This document shows, piece by piece, positions 24,447 to 35,485 of a stretch of 64,000 nucleotides of DNA. Origin of the DNA: Sinohyriopsis cumingii (Eukaryota; Mollusca; Bivalvia; Unionida; Unionidae). The translations under genes and the position numbers were made by a program. Positions within the stretch are counted from its first letter, which is position 1. Every line of letters starts with the position of its first letter. The stretch is taken from the NCBI GenBank assembly GCA_028554795.2, contig CM068829.1:136655579-136719578 (forward strand), written 5' to 3'. The notes beneath the pieces are model-generated. The model saw only the letters and a list, made by a program, of their open reading frames with translations. It made no database searches and was not told where the DNA came from.

Positions 24447-25100
24447 AATCGCTGTAAGGAAAGACAGAGCTGTTCTGACTCGAGGAACCAACTTTTTATT
24501 GATATATATAAAGTTACATTCTAAAGATACATTTATCAAGCCTTTATATTTAACATACACGAAATACATATAAAAGTATACATTCCCGTCAATCTTACCA
24601 ACTTCATTTGTATAGTTTCTGCCCTTTAGAATGTAATACAGATAGTTAAATCTCGATTACTTCACGAAATCCAATGAGTATAAAATTAAATAGTTGCGAT
24701 TAATGCAACAATCATTTTGAAGAAATGTATTTTACTAAATTTAAAATAGAAAACTAGTTTGGAATCGGTTACTAAAACATTATTCATTATGACTTAAATA
24801 ATCTTTCATTTCCAAATTAAATCTAGACATGAAGTTGGATTCAAATTCATCTTTCACAATAATACATACCATAAATACAATTAGACATTCCATTATTATA
24901 ATATAAAATATAAAAAACTCACAAAAATGTTGGAGAAATTAGAATTTTTAGGTTAAATTCTCAAGTGCCCATTCTTTAAAGAAGTTTACAAACACAGGCG
25001 ATTCTTACCTGTAAAGAAAAGACAGATCTGTTCTGACTCGAGGAACAAACTAATTCTACGTAAGTCTGGTTCTCTATTTATACAGTTTTTGCTTTCGCTC
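24447..25100 (-). promoter_or_regulatory. LTR/leader-like segment with TATA box and 42-bp direct repeats
   Basis: On the minus strand a TATA box (TGTATAAATAGAG, about 25073-25085) lies about 30 bp before GTTCCTCGAGTCAGAACAG. That sequence recurs about 560 bp downstream (24492-24450), just after an AATAAA at about 24498. The first copy ends in TTTACAG|GTAAGA (donor-like) and the second in CCTTACAG (acceptor-like). The arrangement suits an R region at both ends of an LTR-like unit, or a leader intron. The interval between the repeats is very AT-rich and has no ORF. Confidence 0.55.
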
Positions 25101-25893
25101 AGTCCAGTCAGAACAATACTCTCGAGCTTTCCCAGGGAAATCGTGTGAATCATCTGCGTAACTCATCCATTATTGATTTAATAATTTCCCTGTTCAGCAG
25201 CTTCCTCCAAATCTTAATTGCTGACGTTTAGATACAAGCGAAATGTATTTTATGGATATCTGCACCTGCTCGTAAAGCGCGATCTTTATAAAATAGCATG
25301 CAATTGTTTTACACAAATAGATAAAATGTATCTCAGTATATTTTAGTGGAAAATTACTTTCAATATAATTTAATGAAAAATTACTTTTAATACAATTTAG
25401 AGAAAATTTCAGTCTTAATTCTTTTGCTTCAAAATTCTGTCCTAATAATAATAATGTACCGATATAGAAGGCTCCATATGGAACACAGTCTCTACACAAT
25501 GACGCTGATAGCTAGGTCACTCTAAACAAAATGCCGCTATTATGTTCATAGCTTCCATCAACTCTCGTCTGCCTTTGTCATAAAAAAATGAACCATTTTA
25601 TACGCATATGATTATTTCTTGTTATTTTATTATTTTCCTTTAGTTTAAGACCTTTTCATTTTTCTAGATAGTTTTTCTTGTTGTGCATGTGTCACTCGTT
25701 GCAGGTCAAGTGTTTTGTTTTTGGTGGGGAAGATTTCAAAATTTGAAAAGGGCCCTTACTTTCCTCGAAAGGTCACAAAAGCAAAGTCTATGTCTATTTA
25801 TTCAAAGTGTGCATAATACCCAATAACGTGCGCAAGAATAAAGTGATGGGAAAATTTCAAGTGGCAAGTGACTGTGTATAAGTTTGTGTGTGC

Positions 25894-25941
<48 letters not shown>

Positions 25942-26193
25942 TGTATAGCCTGGAAGGGAGCTGCTGGACCTACCTCCCCCTATCTGGCCCTGCTCATTCT
26001 TCATTGAGGAATGCCTTCCCTTAGACAAAAGGAAGAAATTTAACACTGTACGGTCAGCATGCATTCGTACTTAAAAAATTTCAAAGGAATTCATTCTTAA
26101 ACAGTTTTCTATACTTTCTCAAAGTTACAATCAAAGTTTAAAAAGTCTACGGAAAGAAACATTGCAACTAGTATCCTAGGTATATTTAAATCC
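25101..26193. other. no gene; (TG)n at 25888-25939
   Basis: Three short imperfect repeats of 'GAAAATTACTTTCAATATAATTTA' occur at 25345-25405. A TG microsatellite follows near 25.9 kb. No coding evidence was seen. Confidence 0.4.
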
Positions 26194-26490
26194 TTGTGTA
26201 AAAATACTTTAGTTCAAACGTGAGGATTTAGGTCAAAAAGCCTTGTGTAAAAATACGTTAGTTCAAACGTGAGGATTTAGGTCAAAAAGCCTTGTGTACA
26301 AAAACGTTAGTTCAAACTTGAGGATTTAGGTCAAAAAGCCTTCTGTACAAATACGTTAGTTCAAACGTGAGGATTTAAGTCAAAAAGCCTTGTGCAAAAA
26401 TACGTTAGTTCAAACGTGAGGATTTAGGTCAAAAAGCCTTCTGTACAATACGTTAGTTCAAACGTGATGATTTAAGTCAAAAAGCCTTGT
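26194..26490. repeat. 49-bp minisatellite, six copies
   Basis: The unit contains AATACGTTAGTTCAAACGTG, AGGATTTAGGTC, then AAAAAGCCTTGTGT. Copies are over 90% alike by eye, suggesting recent expansion. Confidence 0.92.
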
Positions 26491-26633
26491 GACATAAAGG
26501 TCAGGATATTACCCTGTTAAAGAATTAAATGCGAGAAAGATTTCAAGTACAAATTGTGTTGCTTTGTAAACTAACGTGTTACTATAAAGTTAAAAAAATT
26601 GAAATGTAATCGTTGTCGTCATATCAGCATTGC

Positions 26634-26636
<3 letters not shown>

Positions 26637-26676
<40 letters not shown>
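26637..26676. repeat. (TTA)n microsatellite
   Basis: Perfect TTA/ATT trinucleotide run. Confidence 0.95.
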
Positions 26677-26677
<1 letters not shown>

Positions 26678-27489
26678 CTTTACTACCTGGAAAAATTTGA
26701 ACAGAATGCTGTTAGTGACACTGCGGATAAAGAATTTGATAAATATATATGGAACAGAGAAGAAAGGCTATCTTTTATCCAAAGTCACCAGGCTCTATAA
26801 CATCTCAAAAAGGTGGATGTGATTTTAACTTTTATCAAGCATAACAAAACTCAGTGGATGAATCGAAACAAATACCGGTATTTATCACGATGCAGCAAAC
26901 TCAATGAAAAAATATCCAATGAAAACAAAACCTAGCTGTGGCATCTCCATGAATTGACTCAGATTGTAAAGCCACTGACAGCAAAGCCTGAATATATCTT
27001 AGACAGTTCAGATTAAAAGGCACAATTGAATCACTTGAAGTTTATAAATTGTGTAGAAATACGTATAAACTTCTTCCTAAAGGCTAGCAATAGCAATATT
27101 GAGCCTGTTATCTGTATTATACTCGAAAAATATACAACTTTTCTGGCTCCTGGTAGAGAATAAAAGTACTTCTGTGCAAAACATTACCTCCAAATTGGTA
27201 AGAATTTTTTATATCAGTATTACATGTTTCTAACTCTGTTGGCCTGTTACAGGAAATGACGACATTCAAATTGGTAACGATAATGTAAATACTACAATAA
27301 TTGAAGCGGAGGTCCGCCTGTCACTCAGCCTGACAAAGTTGAGGGAATATGCTTTATCCTATGAGGCGCCATAGCGGACAATAGCTGCTCCAATCAGAAC
27401 ATTGCCGTTGAAATATTAAGTTAACATGTCAGGGATTACAATTTCACAGATTGTATCAAAAATACTTGTCCTTAAACTTGCATTTTCTA
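26677..27489. other. no gene recognised
   Basis: Plain AT-rich sequence between two repeats. Open frames are below 70 codons and show no family resemblance. Confidence 0.4.
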
Positions 27490-27930
27490 GGTCGTGATTT
27501 TAGATTGTGTCTGTTGAATTAAACAGTAGTGGTTGAAAGTTATATTTTCTATGCAGGGGTTTTAGATTGTGTAGTTTGAATTGCACGGCGATGGTTGGAA
27601 TTTCAATGCCATACGTCGAGAGTTCCTAATTTAAGTGTTGGTTCAAAGAGTTTATGTTAAAAGTTCCATTTCATATGTTGAGCATTTAGATTTCTTTTGT
27701 AGAATTAAACAGAGCTGGTTGAAAATTCTATGTCCAATGTCGAGTTTTAAATTCTGTCTTCTGAATTACACGGTGGTTGTTGACATTTTGATGTCATGTG
27801 TCGAGAGTTTCAATTTAACATGTTCAATCTGATTGATTGCGCTGAAAGGTACATTTTGTATGTTGAGTTTTTAGATTGTATCTGTTGAATTACACAGCGG
27901 TGCTTGGCCATTTGATTGTGCTTGTCAGAA
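27490..27930. repeat. degenerate 61-bp minisatellite, about seven copies
   Basis: The theme is 'TTTTAGATTGTGTCTGTTGAATTACACAG', then a GGTTG motif, then 'TTTCTATGTCGAG'. Recognisable starts lie near 27496, 27558, 27620, 27683, 27742, 27803 and 27864, a period of about 61 bp. Divergence is high. Confidence 0.75.
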
Positions 27931-28779
27931 CTGCTATTTTGATATGGTGAAATGATGTGTTGGTGTTAAAAGTAACATAACACAATGTCCATTTTAACAA
28001 TTCAAAATAACATCGAGTATTAAGATACATCATTCGTGTATTTAATTACGAGGCGCCATTACATTTCATGCTTTTACAGTTTGAAAGTTGCCATTCACAG
28101 GTCGAGAATTACTCTGAATTTCTTCGCTAGAGGTCCCTCTCGTGAACGGACAGCGTTTGTTTTAAACAAGGAGGCTGCTTCTCATTGCTGTGAAATTCAA
28201 CAGATGAAATCTAAATACTCGCCATATGAAATGGAACTTTCGTGAAAAATTGTTACTTACAACGTGCAAATTAGAGAATATAATTTTAAACCACCACTGT
28301 ATAATTCAACATATAAAATCTAAAATCTTGATCTAGAAAATGGAACTTAATTACATGCAGTTTGATCCAACACGTGATATTGGATTTCTCGACATACGAC
28401 ATCGAAATTTCAACTGCAACTTTCTCATTGGACCAGCTTTTGTCCGCTACGGTGCCTCATATTATCCAGCAGTTCTTTACCTGCACGGGCAATACAATGC
28501 ACCAATATTAATAATAGTATGTAATACACTTTTCGATATTGGACATATATGGAGAATATTGTTCAACGGTTATCACTGTACTATTTCTGACGAAAAGTGA
28601 TGCCAAATATACCATCCAACCACAGAAGTATTTAGGTCATTCTAAATAATAGGATAACTGAATGGGTGGACAAAAATAAATTACTTTGCCAATAACATGC
28701 ACTTTTTAGAACGGGTTATTCTACAATACATACTGTGTTTATAGTGCATGCATTTATCTGTAAATATTTAGGAAAACAT
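27931..28779. other. no gene recognised; 86-codon frame at 28340-28600
   Basis: The frame at 28340-28600 has an aromatic-rich composition and a YYPAVLYLHGQYNAPILIIV segment, but no promoter, splice sites or family resemblance. It may be chance or a TE relic, since LINE sequence follows. Confidence 0.3.
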
Positions 28780-29535
28780 ATGGGTAGATTTATGCAGTAT
28801 TTATCGACAAAGAAAAAGCCTTCGATTGGGTAGAGAGAAAGTTCTCATTTTGTATATAGATTCCTGGTATATCTCAGCCTGCTCCAAATACATTTGTCTG
28901 AAATAAATCAGGAATAATGAATTTGTTAAAATACAGAATACAAAATATAAACGTGTTTTGAAATATTTACCGAGAAGTCTAAGACTGTAGGAAGAAGAAT
29001 ATCCTGAACAATTTAAAACTAAGATGGGAGTCACATTGTGATTGCTTGGCTACCAATGTAAACAAACTAAATTTGCGTATAGATGTGACAATAATTGTGA
29101 TTGCTTGGCTAACCATGTAAGCAAAACAAATTTACGTATAGATTTGGCAATAGTTCGGGCACTCTGTGTTGAATAATGAAAATATGTTTCTTGGAATGTT
29201 CAGTCAGATATGCGAAGATATTTTTTGACCAAAACTTCAGGAAGAGATTAAACAAATCGAACGATTGCTTCTCTTTAGGTAATTGAGAATATAATTCGCA
29301 TGTCAAAGATATCTGGAATTAATGAAGATAGAGATTTATTATTATATAATCACTATGATTAGAGCGGGGAACATGCAAATCAGGGGTAACACAATAAGAT
29401 ATGAAAATAGTTTTAAGAGATTTTGCAAAAAGTTTAATGTTCATATCGAAAATGAATTGCATTTTATTACTGCTTGTCCACTGTATGGAGAATTAGGAAA
29501 ACACGTATCCACCTTTGGATATAACCAATAACCTC
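28780..29535 (+). pseudogene. LINE (non-LTR) remnant: RT motif and C-terminal region
   Basis: A frame near 28795-28850 reads AVFIDKEKAFDWVERKFSF, matching the 'AVFIDFEKAFDWVER' block of LINE reverse transcriptases. About 500 bp on, 29350-29531 reads MIRAGNMQIRGNTIRYENSF, then CKKFNVHIENELHFITACPLYGEL, the usual LINE C-terminal motif (iE.E.HF...CplY...R). Between them the coding sequence is lost apart from a 63-bp duplication (ATTGTGATTGCTTGGCTA, 29034 and 29096). Both pieces are on the plus strand, so one internally deleted element is likely. Confidence 0.7.
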
Positions 29536-30386
29536 AGAAAAACGTCGGACTTTCTCACAAAATCATACCAGGAACGTTCTGATGACCAATTTAGCAATGT
29601 TTACTATAAAAGCCTTAAATATTAGAGAAGCGTTTTAGTGAGAATCAATTCATGTAGTAAATTTCAAGAAATAATTTATTTTCTAAGTTTAAAGTGAACT
29701 TACAATATAGTGAATTAAATTATAAATAACCCTAAAAGTTCTATAACAAGACCAAATGTATGAAGTTCAAATTCCAAAGTATTCTTTTTTGAATTCACTT
29801 TAATTCCATATTAGTTTTTCAGTCCAAGAATATTACTGAGCACATGGTAATCCCAATGAAAAACTGAACACATCAATAAGAACGACTCTGTTTCAGATGT
29901 TAAGGCAAGAATAGATAATTGTTTAGATAAACATGATTATATTCCCTCTACCTGACCTAAGTCGCACTTACCGTTTTCTGAAAATACTCTGTCTCATAAT
30001 GGAATTTTCCATTCTTATAAGTTTTTAGTGTCAGAATCAAGATTATCTTTAACTTGACTTCAAAATAAACATGTTTACATTAAAACTGATCTGACTTAAT
30101 CCACACTAACAGAGAAAGATTTTGCTATGCATTCTGTTGTTTACAAATTAAATGTCACTGGTCAGGTACACAATGAACTTGATTTTGGACAAAGGTCAAG
30201 TACAAAATACATATATGCATAAAATAAGTCATTAAGAAAAGCCAATGAGAAATTAAATTCATTAATGATAACTTGACATTCATAACACTTATCGATGTTG
30301 ATCTGTTGCACACTAAAGGATCTTTATGTACCGTATGATGTACGAATAAGTGCTATGAGTCAGTGGAGTTTATTACAAAAAACATT
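29536..30386. other. no gene recognised
   Basis: AT-rich sequence following the LINE relic. It may include LINE 3' UTR, but no tail is recognisable. Confidence 0.35.
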
Positions 30387-30445
30387 ATTATTATTTTTAT
30401 TATTATTATTATTATTATTTGATTATTATTATTACTATTATTATG

Positions 30446-30483
<38 letters not shown>

Positions 30484-30532
30484 ATTATTATTTTTATTAT
30501 TATTATTATTATTATTTGATTATTATCATTAC

Positions 30533-30583
<51 letters not shown>

Positions 30584-30584
30584 G

Positions 30585-30623
<39 letters not shown>

Positions 30624-30633
30624 TATTGATGTT
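30387..30633. repeat. (TTA)n microsatellite complex
   Basis: TTA/ATT trinucleotides with periodic interruptions (TTTGATTATTATTATTAC, ATGTTT) that recur. The interrupted array has itself been partly duplicated as a higher-order unit. Confidence 0.95.
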
Positions 30634-30734
30634 GATGTTTTTGTTGTTGCTGTTGCTGCTATTATTTCCAGGAAGAGGGACATCAGAGGTATTGAGCTTA
30701 TGGTATGGAGCTATAGTTTATAGTTAACTTTGGG

Positions 30735-30806
30735 TGATCACTTTGAACATGGGGTAAATCAGGTTAACATTGGGCAAATCAGGTTAACATTGGGCAAATC
30801 AGGTTA
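30735..30806. repeat. 20-bp tandem repeat, three copies
   Basis: AACATTGGGCAAATCAGGTT occurs twice exactly, and once as AACATGGGGTAAATCAGGTT. Confidence 0.85.
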
Positions 30807-31084
30807 AAGATTCTCTTTCTTTTTATATCATAAGAGACGTATTGATCAAAGATGAAGTGGATGATGTAAGTTCCTTTTCCTTTTTAAATTCGTACAAACG
30901 TGGATATATAGTTATGCAATAATTTAATGGATATTTCAATACAATGGGCATGGTGTTATAACGGGATAAGAATGAAATCGGCTTTCAGTATTGCATCCTT
31001 TGAATATGTCGTTTTGTTTTCCTTTACTAAATCTGTACAAAAGTGGTAAGTTGACTATCATTGAATATTTAAGTAGATTGAAAA

Positions 31085-31665
31085 ACATTTCATATACACA
31101 ACGACTGTGTCCTTTTGGACATATACCGAAGCTGAAAAGATCCCATATACACAACGACTGTGTCTATTTGGGACGGATACCGATGATAAAAACATCCCAT
31201 ATACATAACGACTGTGTTCTTTTGGACAGATACCGATGATAAAAATATCCCATATACACAACGACTGTGTCCTTTTGGACAGATACCGATCGAGGAAACA
31301 TCCCATATACACAACGACTGTGTCCTTTTGGACAGATAATGAAGATGAAAACATCCCATATACACAACGACTGTGTATATTTGGACAGATACCGAAGATG
31401 AAAACATCCCATATACACAATGACTGTGTCTTTTTTGGAAAGATACCGATAATTAAAATATCCCATATACACAACGACTGTGTCCTTTTGGACAGATAAC
31501 GAAGATGAAAACATTCCATATACACAATGGTTGTGTCCTTAAGGACAGATACCGAGGATGAAAACATCCCATATACACAACGACTGTTTCCTTTTGGACA
31601 GATACCGAAGATGAAAACATCCCATATACACAACAGTTTTGTTCTGTTGGACAGATATTGAAGTG
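31085..31665. repeat. 53-54-bp minisatellite, about 11 copies
   Basis: The unit contains CATCCCATATACACAACGAC, TGTGTCCTTTTGGACAGATA, then CCGAAGATGAAAA. Single-base length changes between copies shift the frame. No copy carries a stop in some minus-strand frames, giving apparent ORFs of up to 220 codons that are artefacts. GTCC/GGAC inside the unit forms a small hairpin (TGTCC-TTTT-GGACA). Confidence 0.93.
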
Positions 31666-31933
31666 AATAACTTTGTATCGTTAGATGACTAATATATACA
31701 AGACCTTGATACGATCTCATATTCTATCAAATAGTTGCACTTATTATGAACTTTACAACTTCAGGCAAAGATCGTGTAATAATATAACAATAATACTGTA
31801 TGATTTTGAACTAGATTTGGAGAAATCATGGAAGACCAGGAAATCATGGTATATATTATAGCACGATATCACACGAATATGTCGCCTGGTAAGGTAATTT
31901 GAGCCAACAAGCGAATGAGACAAGAATAAAGGC

Positions 31934-31964
<31 letters not shown>

Positions 31965-33716
31965 CTCGATTATTACTCAGATGACATCTAATGCCCGGTA
32001 CATAGCATAATTTTGAATTCGTTAACACGCAGGAGTAAAATTTGAAATGAATTATTTATCTATATTTTCTCATTAACGTTGCAGAATAACTTCCTTTCGA
32101 TGTATGAATGTAACAACAAAGGTGAAAAGGGACACATACAAGGGGTTAACACTCTGTGATCATGCAAATTCACAATTGTAATCCTGGCTATATAATTAGC
32201 TGCTTTTAATGTTTTTATACTTAGGTTTTTTCTTCTTAATTTGGTACAGAAGCATGTTTGTTTGCACGAACTGCATGCTTTGTCTTACATGATCTAGGAT
32301 ATACGAAAATGTTACATCATAAGACGGGGGCGATTGACCCCAAAACCTCAGTTCTTATTTGACACTGCATGAGATTACACTTTTTGATGTAGTACGTGCA
32401 ATGCGTTAACCGGATGTTGATGTAGGTACATTTGTTTATGCCAAACGACCAAATGGGCTACTACGTGATCACATAGAAACCGGAAAAACAACAACAGCGA
32501 CACGGCTGTTCGTGTCTTGAGGAAAGAGGCTACAAACACGTAACTATTAATTTTCATGTAATCTTGTTCTAACGCGGAAAGCATCTTCATGAAACGTGTA
32601 AAAATAAATGTTTATTAGTGTTTACATATACATCTACTACCCTGTTCACAATCGCGGAGAGTTTCATTAAAATGCTCTGCACAAATTAGCTGGCAAAGAT
32701 TTGTACACGTTTGTCTTAAATATAATTCCAAATCTGTTTGGCACATGTAGTTTAAACCGTGTTATGGACACAAATCATAATACAGAGTAGTCTTCTAGTG
32801 AGAGAAAATAATTTTATATAATCACCTCCATTGCTTTATACAGTGATATCTCCTATATTTTTGGAGGCTGTTTGAAGTATTGTATCGTAATAAATACAAT
32901 GTGCATAGTATTTTGATATCTGAAGACAGAGAAAACATACGCCATTCTCATATTATATTTTTCATACTTAACAGACATATTTATGTTACATCTTTGCCTC
33001 ATATTGAAATTTTTGGTATTGAGCATGGGCAGTATATATAATTAAAATTGCCTAACCAAAAACAATGGGACTGAAATGCTATAATTGTATTTGCTATATA
33101 GATACGTTAGGTTCTTCCATTCAACTCTACTTCATCACTGCCTTCCTTGTGGGATATGCATAAACTTACAGGGCATCATAGGTAATAATTTCTTACCCCT
33201 TCCGTAATTATATTTTTCCTTTTATTTCTGCTTCCATCTGCTTCCATCATACTCTTCCTTATGCAGATATGAAACTTTCTCGTGGGTACTATGAAAACAT
33301 GAGACTTTTCTGTCCTAAAACAAACCGTTTCATCAATTCATATGCAGAATAACCTCTGGAAAAAGACCAAAATATTAGGTTGGAATCAACGATTAAACTT
33401 ATGTTTTTTACTCATCTAAATCTTAAGTTACACGGCGTGATAAAAATATTTTCGTATTATCCCCAGCAATTCCATTAAATAAGATTAACTTGTGAAACAT
33501 TTTGTTTTCTTCTTTATTTTACAGATCTATCATTTTTATCTTCTTTAACAAAATAAACTTATAAATAACAGCAAACTAAACTATTTCGATCCACATCTTT
33601 GCAATCGTAGCCAGTTCAAACATGTTGTTTTAGTTGCACGATCTTTCTAAATCACAAGCTCGTTTGAAGATGACGGTAAAGTTTGTTGACCTCCCAAGGT
33701 TCACGATACAATCCGC
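31666..33716. other. no gene recognised upstream of the 33.8-kb gene
   Basis: This holds a TTA run at about 31935-31960 and ordinary AT-rich sequence. A short tract at 33.2-33.25 kb repeats CTGCTTCCATC. Nothing was recognised as coding. Confidence 0.4.
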
Positions 33717-33724
33717 TATAAATT
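33717..33724 (+). promoter_or_regulatory. TATA box of the Gly-Asn repeat protein gene
   Basis: TATAAATT, 74 bp before the ATG at 33798. This leaves room for a start site near 33745-33750 and a leader of about 50 nt. Confidence 0.55.
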
Positions 33725-33797
33725 ACGAGTTCTATGATACCAAACAGGAGAGAAAAAGAGAATTCGTCCACAAAAGATAACAGTGGTTACTTCAAGT

Positions 33798-35485
33798 ATG
33801 AATGCTTGCATTTTGGTTTTGCTTATTGTATTATATGTGTTCAGTCCAGAAGGTAAGTGAAATAATGTTCACTGATAAAGAAATAAATATTTGTTGATAT
33901 TAAAGAAAGCAGAATATTCGACATTGCCGAATTTATTTTATTGTTCAGTTAAGTAAAAACGACAAATATATTATATTTCAATTTAGACCACAACTCCAAC
34001 TTTTTAAAGAATGAACTGTTTCTGACACAAATATTTTTTTCTTACAAAGGATACAAGTTGTTCATTTTATTTTAAAAACGGTTTCATTTTTGTTATTTGG
34101 TGATAAATAATATTTTACCGGTTTGCATATTCTAATAATGATGGTAACGATAATGACGACGATGATGATAATAATGATGATGGCTATATGAAGTTGATCA
34201 TGATATCGCGTTTTAATCGTCGTAGTTTTAGTGGTAGTAGTAGTAACAGTAGTAGTAGTAGTAACATTATTAGTAGTAGTAGTGGCGGTAATAGTAATAT
34301 TACTATCATACGAGTTTTCTTCATATTTCATATTGTCATCTATTTATTACTGCAGTTATATGTAATGTATTACTGCAAGTTATATGTAATGCATTACTGC
34401 AAGCTCTATGTATTGTAAAACCCGTCGGCTTCGATGTCATCGTCATTATATATGTCCACTCTAAATGGTCGTGTTCGATTAAACACACATTGAATTGGGA
34501 TTTTTTTCTGTTCCAGTGACCGGACAGGATGCGGCTGGAAACCACGAGCAGGACAATGACCTTTTAACGAGGTTGTTCCGCGTCGAGAGGCAGGTGGGAG
34601 ATGATACTGCAGAGAACGGTTTTGGAAACGGAAATGGAAATGGAAATGGCAATGGAAATGGACATGAGGGATCAGGTATCTTTTATTTGTTTGCAGCGCA
34701 ATAATTTCCTAAATGTTCTAGCAGATATGTGTCTTCAACATTTGTACTGCGTAAGTTTTGCTCAGAATTATATAATCAGGATTGTGCTGATGTGTTTATC
34801 TTATAAAGTTTGGTAAAAATGTTTTTATTCAGGGCTTATTTCACTGGTGTATATTGCAAGAGTGAAATATACAGCATGAACAATATGGTTACTGTGGAAC
34901 ATTTGACTTCGTAAGTGTTGTTATTTGGCATCATGTTTTTTGCACGTTCTCATTAGAAAAGAAATTTCGATGGTAATACTTGCTTTGCTATACAAACAGA
35001 ATGACACAAATTAAAAAAGTGCTGGAAAATACATTTAAATAAGGGGAAAAGATTTCCAAGGTTGGAAAATAATGGTGTTACCCAACTTCGAAAAGAATAT
35101 AATTTAATATTGAATGCATCTACCTCTAATGTCAATTGTTTATTGTACTGGCTCACTTTTATTTTCTTGTAAACAAAATATTTATATTTAGAATCTAAGG
35201 AAAAAGCACTAGTTAAAATTCATTGTATCCTTATTGCATTGTTTATGATATTCGAAGTTTATTTATTTTATAGTTCTGGTGAGCCAAGTGGTTGTAGAGA
35301 CAGTAACGAAATATTTCGTTACGACTAAGTATCAGATGTTGCCCTTGAACTGTACATTGAATACGAATGAAACTATAATGATTTGCACTTCCTGTTTCTA
35401 CCCGACATTCGCATACGGAATTGTCTTTAAGGTCATTGCCATATATGTCTTATGTTATGGTCGCTATGTTGGTTTCTGGTCCTAG
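33798..35485 (+). CDS. secreted protein with Gly-Asn repeat and C-terminal cysteine domain, three exons
   Basis: Exon 1 is 33798-33852: a hydrophobic leader MNACILVLLIVLYVF ending at AAG|GTAAGTG. Exon 2 is 34517-34675, after TTTTTTTCTGTTCCAG and before CAG|GTATCT. Exon 3 is 35274-35485, after TTTATTTTATAG, ending in TAG. Every junction is phase 1, so the three exons join into 141 codons without a stop. After the signal peptide comes an acidic Gln/Asp/Glu stretch with an R-V-E-R site that could be a furin-type cleavage. Next is a (GN)n tract coded by a GGAAAT hexanucleotide repeat. The last ~70 residues are hydrophobic, with four cysteines (C-x10-C-x2-C-x18-C) and terminal aromatic residues. 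A secreted prepropeptide is the likeliest reading; no known family is recognised. Confidence 0.7.
34200..34295. repeat. (AGT)n-rich tract in intron 1
   Basis: AGT/GTA trinucleotides with interruptions. An ORF across this tract is a by-product. Confidence 0.8.

Larger units (their letters stand above)
19971..25100 (-). mobile_element. degraded Ty3/gypsy LTR retrotransposon
   Basis: Reading leftward from about 25.1 kb: TATA promoter and leader/LTR-like sequence (25.09-24.45 kb), gag fragments (24.16-23.19 kb), CCHC knuckle (about 22.87 kb), protease scraps (22.85-22.28 kb), RT and RNase H (22.21-20.46 kb), and the integrase zinc-binding region (20.35-20.05 kb). The order gag-PR-RT-RH-IN fits Ty3/gypsy. 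The integrase catalytic core and 3' LTR are absent, so the left end is truncated. Frameshifts and stops interrupt every domain. Confidence 0.88.

Noticed and set aside
31058-31720. 220-codon minus-strand open frame with repeats
   Set aside because: It lies wholly on the 53-54-bp minisatellite. Other frames are also open, and unit length is not a multiple of three, so the repeated peptide shifts register.
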